Below, in pieces: positions 55,963 through 64,000 of a stretch of 64,000 nucleotides of DNA. The DNA is from Cryptomeria japonica (taxonomy: Eukaryota; Streptophyta; Pinopsida; Cupressales; Cupressaceae). Both the position numbers and the translations under genes were made by a program. Location: assembly GCF_030272615.1 (NCBI RefSeq), contig NC_081410.1, positions 138,794,849 through 138,858,848 of the forward strand, read 5' to 3'. The notes under the pieces were generated by a model that was not told where the DNA came from, made no database searches, and saw only the letters and a program-made list of their open reading frames with translations. How positions within the stretch are numbered: position 1 is the stretch's first letter; each line of letters begins with the position of its first letter.

Positions 55963-58900
55963 TTAGGTATAAAACCGTTTGAGGTGCATGCTATTGATTG
56001 GATCTGCGAGCGGTTCTCCGTCTGATGTAGCCAACTGATATGCCCCGGACCCGAATACAGTAGTGACAACATATGGGCCCAACCAGTTTGATTCAAACTT
56101 GCCTTGATGTTCTCTGTTTGGTTGGTTGCGAGGATTTTCTCGAAGAACAAGATCACCTACCTCAAATGTACGAGATCTAACTCGATGATTGTAGCTTCTA
56201 CTCATGCGCTGCTGATAGGATTTGAGGTGATTGTATGCAGCTTGTCGCTTCTCATCTAGTAACTCTAAGTCCTGAAGACGAGATACTCTGTATGCTTCAT
56301 CATCGATGAGATTGTGCAATGAAACTCGTAAGGATGGTATCTCGACCTCAATAGGTAAGATAGCTTCAGCACCATAGACCAATGAATAAGGAGTTGCACC
56401 TGTAGGGGTCCGAATGCTAGTTCGATATGCCCATAGCGCTGGATTCAATTGAACATGCCAATCACGGCCGGCATCATTGACTGTCTTCTTTAGGATCCTC
56501 AATATGTTTTTATTGGATGCTTCGGCCTGACCATTGCCTTGTGGGTAATAGGGAGTGGAAAAGCGGTGTTGGATATGAAATTTCTCACAAAGCTCACGGA
56601 CATCCTGATTTTTGAAAGGAAGACCATTATCTGTGACAATGGACATGGGCACACCATACCGGCAGATGATGTAATTGAGGATGAATGAGGCGATCTGCTT
56701 GCCGGTGACTTGGGTAAGTGGAACAGCTTCGATCCACTTGGTGAAATATTCGGTGGCGGTAATAATGAATTTATGGCCATTGGATGAAGATGGATGGATT
56801 TTACCCACAAGATCAAGACCCCATTGACAAAAAGGCCATGGTGTTGTGATTGGTTGTAGTTCCTGTGCTGGTGCATGTATCAGGTCGCCATGAACTTGAC
56901 ATTTCTTGCATTTCCTGACAAAGTAGTAGGAATCCTTTTCCATAGATGGCCAATAGTATCCAGCTCGCATGAGTTTCTTGGCTAGTGACGGACCACTTGA
57001 GTGAGTCCCGCAAATTCCTTCATGTACCTCTTCCAAAGCCTTTGTTATCTCATCTTGTTCCAGACATCGAAGGAGAGTACCATCAAGACTGCGTCGGTAT
57101 AGGGTTTCGGCAATAATGGTATATCGAGCAGTTTGGCGAATGAAGGTTTTACGTTGGTTATTTGATTGGTTGGGAGGAAGGGTGTGATCGCGGAGATAGG
57201 TGTAGAACTCACCGTACCATGGGGATTCAGAACCAACAAGGCAACATATCATTTCAGATTCTAGGATATCATAAGCGGGAATCCAAAGCTGTTCTACCAA
57301 GAACTCGTAGCGTGTTGAATTCTGTGGAAGATCTAGTAAAGATGCGATGGTAGCCATGGCGTCAGCAGCTCGATTCTGCTCTCTTGGTATCTGCTCAAAA
57401 GTGATAGTAGTAAATGATGTCTTTAAAATGTCCACCATTTGCTTGTATGGCATGAGTTTATCATCTTTGGTCTGATATTCATTAGTTGCTTGTCGAATGA
57501 CCAGTTGTGAGTCGCCATATACTTGTAGTTCTTGTAATTTCCATTGTACGGCTAACCTGAGTCCTGTGATCAAGGCCTCATACTCTGCTATGTTGTTTGT
57601 GCATGGAAATGTGAGCCTGTAAGACTTCGGGATGCTATCACCTTGAGGTGTGATAAACAGAATGCCTGCCCCCGAGCCGTGCCTAGTGTATGAACCATCA
57701 AAATATAGCTTCCATGGTTGTACTTCTGTGAGCATGAATATCTCTTCATCTGGAAAATTGGAAATGAGAGGATGATCACCTATGAGAGGTGCATCGGCCA
57801 ACTGATCTGCAATGACCTGACCTTTGATAGCTTTACGGTCCACATACTCGATGTCGAATTCACTTAGAATCATTACCCATTTAGCTAAGCGACCTGTCAA
57901 TGCTGCTTTGTTAAGTAAATACTTGAGTGGATCAATCTTTGCAATGAGTTGCACCTTGTGTGTTAACAGATAGTGCCTCAGTTTAGTGGCTGCCAAGATT
58001 ACTGCTAGGCAAGCTCGCTCAATAGGTGTGTAATTGAGTTCATAGCCCACAAGTGTGCGAGAGATGTAGTAAATAGCACACTCTTTTCCTTCTGCATTAT
58101 GTTGTGCCAGTAGTACACCCAATGTTGTACTTGTCGCGGAGATATAAAGTAACAACGGTCTACTTGGATCTGGTGGCATCAACAATGGTGGATTCATGAG
58201 ATAGTCTTTAAGCGCCTGAAATGCTTGCTGGCATCGGGCATCCCACTGAAAGCGGATGTTCTTGTGTAGCAGGTGTGTGAATGGGTGACACTTATCAGCC
58301 AATTGTGCAATGAATCTTCGGATGGATTGAAGCCGTCCTTGTAGTGTTCTTAGCTGACTGATATTCTTTGGAGGTGGCATGTCCATTATTGCCTTAACCT
58401 TTGCTGGATCGACCTCAATACCTTTGCTTGAGACAATGTATCCTAGAAGCTTCCCGGAGGTCACTCCGAAGACACATTTCTTTGGGTTGAGTCGAACATG
58501 GTATTGTTCCAGTCTATCAAAGATTTTATCTAAGATGTGAAGATGTCCTTCTCTAGTAAGTGATTTTGCTAGTAAATCATCCACATAATCTTCCATTATA
58601 GTATGCATCATGTCATGGAAGATGGTGGTCATTGCTCTTTGATAGGTCGCTCCTGCATTCTTTAGACCAAAAGGCATTACATTCCAGCAGTATGTGCCCC
58701 ATGGACATGTGAAGGCTGTTTTATGTTGGTCCTCTGGTGCGATCTTTATTTGATTGTATCCCGAAAAGCCATCCATGAGTGAAAGCATGGCATGTCCTGC
58801 TGTCAAATCTACTATGATGTCGATATTTGGTAGAGGGAAGTCATCCTTAGGACATGCCTTATTCAGATCTCTGAAGTCTGTACAAATGCGGATGCCCCCT

Positions 58901-61900
58901 TTTGGTTTGCCAACTGGTACAATGTTGGAGATCCATTCTGCATAATCAATTGGTCTAATGAAACCAACATCCAGGAGTTTCTTGAGTTCTGTTTTGACTA
59001 GCACGGCAATCTGAGGATGCATCTTACGAAGCTTCTGCTTGACAGGTTTGGCTCCTTTTGCTACTGTGAGATGATGCATGACTAAATCAGGATCAAGCCC
59101 AGGCATGTCTGCATATGACCATGCAAAGTTGATCTGACGCTGTTGGAAGAACTCTATAAATTGAGGTTGTTCCTCTGGAGTGAGAAGAGATGCCATATGT
59201 ATGATATGAGGGTTTTCAGGAGTCCCCACATTGTATTCTTTGGTTTCCTCGATAAGAATCGTTGATCGTTCCTGTTGTGTACTAGCAGGGAGGATGTCAA
59301 ACCCTTCATCCTCAGGCGCCTCAGAGAGGTTTTCACCATTGGATACGCTCTTTCTTTTTACTTTTGTCGGATCAAATAGTGCCACAGTGTGGTTTTCACT
59401 GGAAGATCCATGTTTTATTGTTATATTTTTGCAGCTGAAGGATTTGGCATCCGCCCCGAAGTATGCTGCGCTATTAAGTTCAATGGCGAATCTAGCTTTG
59501 TGATCCCCGCTTGGTAGATTATCCCTTAATTCCAAAAATTCAATGATAGCCTCATCGTTCTGGAAGAGGTCAAGACATGGGGGATTTGGTTGGTTCCATT
59601 CAATGAGTTCAGGGTGGATAATGGGCATTACTTCATCGATTAAGTTAAGTGCGGGAGATGTATCAGTGAGGTTTAAGACAGTGTGGTGAAGGTCGTTGAT
59701 GGTACTCTCCCTGTCAGAATCAGGTGTAGGATGAGACGTAGGGTCTGTGGAAGATGTTTCCAGCTCAGGTACCCAAGTGGTCTTTATCTGTGCTTCTCCG
59801 TAAACAGGGATGTCTTTGCGGGGTGGAGGTGGTGATGTGTCTTCCTCATCTGAAGTGTTAAGTTGCACTGAATCGAATTCCCACTCATGTGAGTCGGTCT
59901 CTGAATCACTCTCCAGCATCCGATTGCTATACCATACTGGGATGTCTTTGGAGTTAAACACGGCAGGTGTGATTGGTTTATGTATCCTTGTAGTGATCGG
60001 TGCTGCAGGAATTGTGATGGGGTTTAATGGATTTGTCACTGGAAGTATCGGTAATGGTGACTCAGTGGCTTCTGCTGGAACTACTGGTGCCATAGATGCT
60101 GCTGCGGGTTCCAATATAGTTGCTGCTACAAATGGTGTTGCTGATAGGATTACTGGTTCGTTTGATGGGATGAGTGACATTGGTGATGGTGGAGTTGTGA
60201 GCCTTGAGGGGGCAGTGGGGATAGTGCTTGATGGTGCTTTGATTATGAAAGGTATCCTCTTTGCAGTAGGTGGGCAAAATGGTTTGCTGGGTTTTCCTTT
60301 GAATCTGAGTTTAGGAAGGATCTCTTTTTCAAAGCCAAGGCCTGTATTACCTTTGGGCTTGAATTCTGGTAGTAGAGGTTCGTGTCGTCCTTGTTTGCAG
60401 TATCCCAAAGCACTCTGACCATCATATCCCATTCTTTGCATAATGAGGAGGCCTTTGCCATATTGTTCCGTAGGAAGTGTAACTTGCGGTTTGTCAGTGG
60501 TGATGGGATCTTTATAGATCCAGTCCGCTAGGTCCTCATCTTGTGTTTCTTCCTCTTGACTCTTTCCAAGGATGAAAGGCGTTAAGGCACATGCTGGCGT
60601 GATTAGTCGTTGCTGGAGTAACTGCTGTGGTTTACCATGTGTTCTAGGAGAAGTGGGCATTTGTCCCACACAAAAGAGCTGACTCAAGTTGTATTCTCCA
60701 GGACCTTCCTCTGCGACTTTCATCTTTAGCTTTTCTTGCTTGGGCATAGGGGTGTTTGAACTGGCAAGAGAGGCGGGATTTATATATGATGTGGAGGAAA
60801 TGGCTTCTCTATTATTAGGAACGGTAATCTCTGGTTGATGGCTGATATTATGGCAAAATGCAAAGGGATTTGCATCGCCCAGGATTGTGATCTCGACCCC
60901 GTTATGTGGGAACTTGATACATTGATGGTAGGTAGATGGAACAACTTGCATGGCATGTATCCAAGGTCTCCCTAATAATAGATTATATGGCAGAGGAAGG
61001 TCCAGAACCTGACAGATGATGTGCTTTACCACAGGGCCTACTCGGATTGGTAGTACCACAACTCCTTTGGATGAACGCTCTGCATCATCATAGGCCTTGA
61101 TGGTGATCTTCTTGCGAGGATCCACTGATTCTATTGCATATCCCAATGTTGTGACCAACTGTAGTGTACAGATGTTTAGGCCTGCTCCATTATCAATCAA
61201 GACTCGCTTGATCCTGTGTTGGTTGACAAAGCCTTCAATGTGGAGTGAGGCGTTATGAGGTTGTTGGAACAAAGAGTTGTCACTTTCGGAAAAAGTGAGA
61301 CAAGGTGATGACTTTAGATTTCCAACCATGGCTTGAAATTGGTCCGTGTTCAGGTTTGCAGGGACTGACGCCTCTTGGAGTGCTTGATCCAAGATTGTTT
61401 TATGAGATGGCGATAGGCGTAATAGTTCTAAAATGGATATGAGCGTAGGCGTTTTGTCTAATTGTTCCACAAGATTGTACTGCTTTGGATTGGAGGTGGT
61501 GCCTTGTGGAGCTGCCTTGATGGTGACCTTGCCACGACGTGTAACAACATTGCAATTTGAGGTGGGATTTTTGAAGGTTATAGTTGCAATTTGTTCACTG
61601 GCATCATACAGGTGATTGACAGTATAATTATATGCAGCTTGCGTATAATCAGTGGTATCAGGACCTCGTCTGGACGTGGAAGGACCCCTTTGATCTTGCG
61701 ATGGAAGTGGATTCTTGAACATCTGATGATCATTATTGGTTGTTTTTGGGTCATGCCCTTCAATCTCAATTTCTCCTCGATCAATAAGATCTTGAATGAG
61801 ATCTTTCAATCGATGACAATTACTTGTCTTATGTCCTCTTCCTTGATGGAACTCACAATGTTCAGTATCTCTCCACCATGCCGGTTTGACTTGAGGCTCA

Positions 61901-63243
61901 TAATTTGATAACTTAGGTAAAGTGATCAAATTCTGAGAAATGAGTTGTCGCATCACTGTTTCAATGGGTTCCCCTAAGGGAGTGTATGTGCGTTTTTGTT
62001 TTTGTGGACGAGGTCTTGGTTCATCATGAGATGTGATGCGACCTTGATTAAGAGGAACATTTGTGTTATTTTGAGGTGGAGGATTTTGTCCTGCAAACCG
62101 AACCACAGGTTGTGCATTTTGGACAGTCCGAGCATCCACAACTCCATCGTTAACGATATTCTTATTCTTGTTCCAGAAGTTCGGTTTATCGCTATTGAAA
62201 CGCGGGCGAGGACCATCTTTTGGTTCATTAAAGATTTTGATGAGCCCTTTCTTGATGAGTGCCCTTTCACATTTTATACCCTTGGTGATCATATCGTTAA
62301 AAGAGTCTGTATCTTTGACATCCAGGTGAAATTCCATTTCTTCGTTTAAGTTGGAAATGGAAATTTCCACTAGTTCTCGTTCAGGTAACTGAAGAGAACG
62401 TCTGCTAGACATTTGGCGCCATCGTTGCAGGAATACTGAGAATAGTTCACCTGGTTTTTGTTTGGTATTGCATAGATCAACCATGGTGATGTCGCGTTCA
62501 ATATTATAAGAGTAATGAGATAGGAACTTCTGGATGAGTTCCTCAAATGTTCTTATGCCACCTGGTAGTCGGGAAAACCATGATGTGGTTGTTCCTCCCA
62601 AGCTTTGGGGAAAAAGGCGCATTAAGTATGTGTCTTCATATGCAACTTCGAGACAAGCGGAATGAAATTCTCGGACATGATCGCGGGGATCTCCCTTTCC
62701 TCTATATTTTTCAAATTTGGGTGTTTCGAACCCGCGTGGAAAGGGTGGCATATAAAGATTCCTATCAAACGGATAGGGACAGATGTCGTTAAGTGAGAAT
62801 TGATTGGTCCTAACACCACTATGAAGTTGTTGGGCGAGATTCTCGACTTGTTGCCGCAACATCTCCATTTCATTTGGAGGAGGAGGTGGTGGGTTACCTC
62901 GAGGGATGTTATATCTGATGGGATCTCTACGCCTTTCCTCCTCATGGTGACTTTGTCTTTCTGATGCTTGTCTTAATTGGGCAAGATCAAAGTCAGAGGG
63001 GAGTTTGGCTCCTTCTTGAGCGAGTCTTAAAAAGTGAGCATCCGCATTGCTCCTTAGTATTTCATCAAATAATCTGTTAAAATGAGGGTTATGCTGAACC
63101 CTTTCGATTGTTGACGGAGTAGGAGTACTTGGGTTTTCATCATTTACATTTCCTCCAAGTGCTTCTTGAAATTCATTGAGATTGTCCTCTTCTTCCTCAA
63201 TTTCTATTTCTCGTTGCCTTTATCGCGATCGGGTTTGAGCCAT
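55963..63243 (-). pseudogene. gag-pol: Ty3 gag-pol polyprotein, 2426 codons with one stop at codon 8
   Basis: The ATG at 63243 (MAQTRSR) is followed by TAA at codon 8 and then an unbroken frame to 55963. The next ATG, at 62868, gives 2301 residues; positions below count from it. Gag capsid is at about 60-215 and the knuckle CEFHQGRGHKTSNC at 338-351. The protease has LIDNGAGLN at about 557 (D-N-G instead of D-S/T-G). A G-patch-like stretch is at about 800-840 (IMQRMGYDGQSALGY). RT runs from about 1276 with YVDDLL at about 1428. The first RNase H is at about 1570-1680 and the second at about 1719-1850 (LYFDGSYTRHGSGAG). Integrase has its zinc site at about 1949, TDNG at about 2079 and GQAEASNK at about 2114. 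Apart from codon 8 it looks functional. Antisense frames, such as 59810-60418, are shadows. Confidence 0.92.
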
Positions 63244-63693
63244 TTTGTTTGCAAGTTTGTTTTGAAGTTGATTGAAGATGATGATGAGTTGGTGATGAAA
63301 TGAAAGATTGATGATTGGTGATTTGTGTTGTATGTGGATCTCTAGCACTTTAAGGTAGATGTAACCGAAATTCCTTTCTTTGAATTGCTTGTTTGTTTGA
63401 TAAGTTTGGATGTGATAAGGTATAGAGAAATCTGAGATGTGTTACAGATTTTGACTACCTAGCAATGAGAGGATTCACTCATGAACTAGTTTTAACTTGC
63501 GTAGATGTGTCTCTTAGGATGAGCTTATCCTAGATGTAGAAACAATCTAAAAAGTGATGTGATGTGTTTTGATTTCAAGCAATATCTAAAAGAGAACTTG
63601 GGACAAGAACCTCTTAATGTTTTGAGAGTTGGGACGGATTGATGATGAAGTGATGATGTATGAGTGAGATGATGGATGAAAATGTTTTCAACT
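63244..63693 (-). other. Ty3 5' leader
   Basis: Noncoding region between gag and the upstream frame at 63694-63996. The LTR end (TGTCATGG on the plus strand) is not found up to 64000, so the leader is longer than 757 bp. Several GATGATGAAGT-type words occur at 63270-63300 and 63640-63680. Confidence 0.6.
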
Positions 63694-63996
63694 TCAATAA
63701 AAACTTTGTGTTACAAATGGAACAAACTCTACTTCTTCCCTTTCAGGCGTTGGTGGCACTTCTCGAGCTGTGTTGTAGGTGATACAGATGTTTCGGAAGA
63801 AGTTGGGATTAATCTTTCCTCCTTGATTTTTGTGATAACTCAGAGCTCTATATTGCATAAAAGCTCTGCGGTTCAATGATTCGGAATCAAATTCGTTTGT
63901 TTTACCTTGAAGATAGAGACGCATGCGATGTAGAAAGACTCTATGTGAGACAAAGATTTGTCTATTGAGATAGAAGAATTTCCTCCTTTTGATCAA
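63694..63996 (-). CDS. Possible short ORF in the Ty3 leader
   Basis: A 100-codon minus-strand frame (MIKRRKFFYLNRQIFVSHRV ... REEVEFVPFVTQSFY) lies upstream of gag. It may extend beyond the window. Ogre-type elements carry an extra ORF before gag, which makes this position notable. The frame has no domain I know and could be chance, so the call is tentative. Its basic N-terminus and the PPTPEREEVEFVP tail are the only marked features. Confidence 0.3.
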   Translation of the reverse strand: MIKRRKFFYLNRQIFVSHRVFLHRMRLYLQGKTNEFDSESLNRRAFMQYRALSYHKNQGGKINPNFFRNICITYNTAREVPPTPEREEVEFVPFVTQSFY

Positions 63997-64000
63997 AGCC

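Larger units (their letters stand above)
51458..64000 (-). mobile_element. Ty3 (gypsy) element, Tat/Ogre-like, nearly intact coding, 5' LTR off window
   Basis: On the minus strand, reading from the right: leader, a single gag-pol frame, a 2.5-kb noncoding 3' region with tandem repeats, a polypurine tract and a 2023-bp 3' LTR. Tat/Ogre placement rests on the second RNase H after the first, the YVDDLL box, the CEFHQGRGHKTSNC gag knuckle, and tandem repeats between pol and the 3' LTR. All of these are known for that lineage. It is the youngest insertion in the copia-C complex. The coding frame is remarkably preserved. Confidence 0.88.

Noticed and set aside
59810-60418. 202-codon plus-strand frame, Gly/Ala/Val-rich
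   Set aside because: Lies antisense within the low-complexity Pro/Thr-rich linker of the intact Ty3 polyprotein.

Overview
This is nuclear DNA of a seed plant, very probably a gymnosperm (conifer-type). The evidence is very low gene density, long nested and decayed retrotransposons with LTRs of 1.1-2.0 kb, plant-type LINEs with a DUF4283 ORF1 and a C-terminal RNase H, and one host gene of the plant-specific WAV3 family. The species cannot be told from the sequence.

Layout. (1) 1-6.3 kb: a nearly full-length but inactivated L1-type LINE on the minus strand, apparently inserted in an old Ty3 gag (to 6912). (2) 6.9-12.8 kb: unassigned AT-rich, gene-free DNA. (3) 12.8-25.3 kb: a decayed Ty1/copia element on the minus strand (copia-A), split by a complete LTR element (16198-23665, LTR-B) with 5-bp target duplications (CACCC). 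LTR-B has a primer site, a polypurine tract and two ORFs, but no protease, integrase or reverse transcriptase. (4) 25.3-29.4 kb: noncoding DNA with a pair of long diverged direct repeats. (5) 29.4-33.5 kb: the one host gene, a two-exon WAV3-type RING-H2/vWA E3 ubiquitin ligase on the minus strand. (6) 33.5-38.2 kb: noncoding DNA with tandem and inverted repeats and microsatellites. (7) 38160-51457: a plus-strand copia element (copia-C) carrying three later insertions: a 5'-truncated LINE (40633-45742, 18-bp target duplication), a solo LTR (46130-47701, duplication TAATT), and a Ty3 element in its 3' LTR. (8) 51458-64000: that Ty3 element, Tat/Ogre-like, with a 2.0-kb 3' LTR, a repeat-bearing 3' region, and a gag-pol frame of 2426 codons interrupted only by a stop at codon 8. 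Its 5' LTR lies outside the window.

The most unusual content is in the accessory ORFs. Both LINEs share the start of a third ORF downstream of ORF2 (MGGN..R.EP..C). In the second LINE it runs about 1.5 kb and lies inside the target duplications, so it belongs to the element. LTR-B carries a four-zinc-knuckle gag-like ORF and an ORF of about 950 codons with no recognisable enzyme. The paired LTRs of LTR-B also show a one-sided loss of a reiterated ACCGGT motif by C-to-T type changes.

Boundaries, frames and motifs were read by eye from the sequence and translations. Family names come from motif recognition, not from a search.
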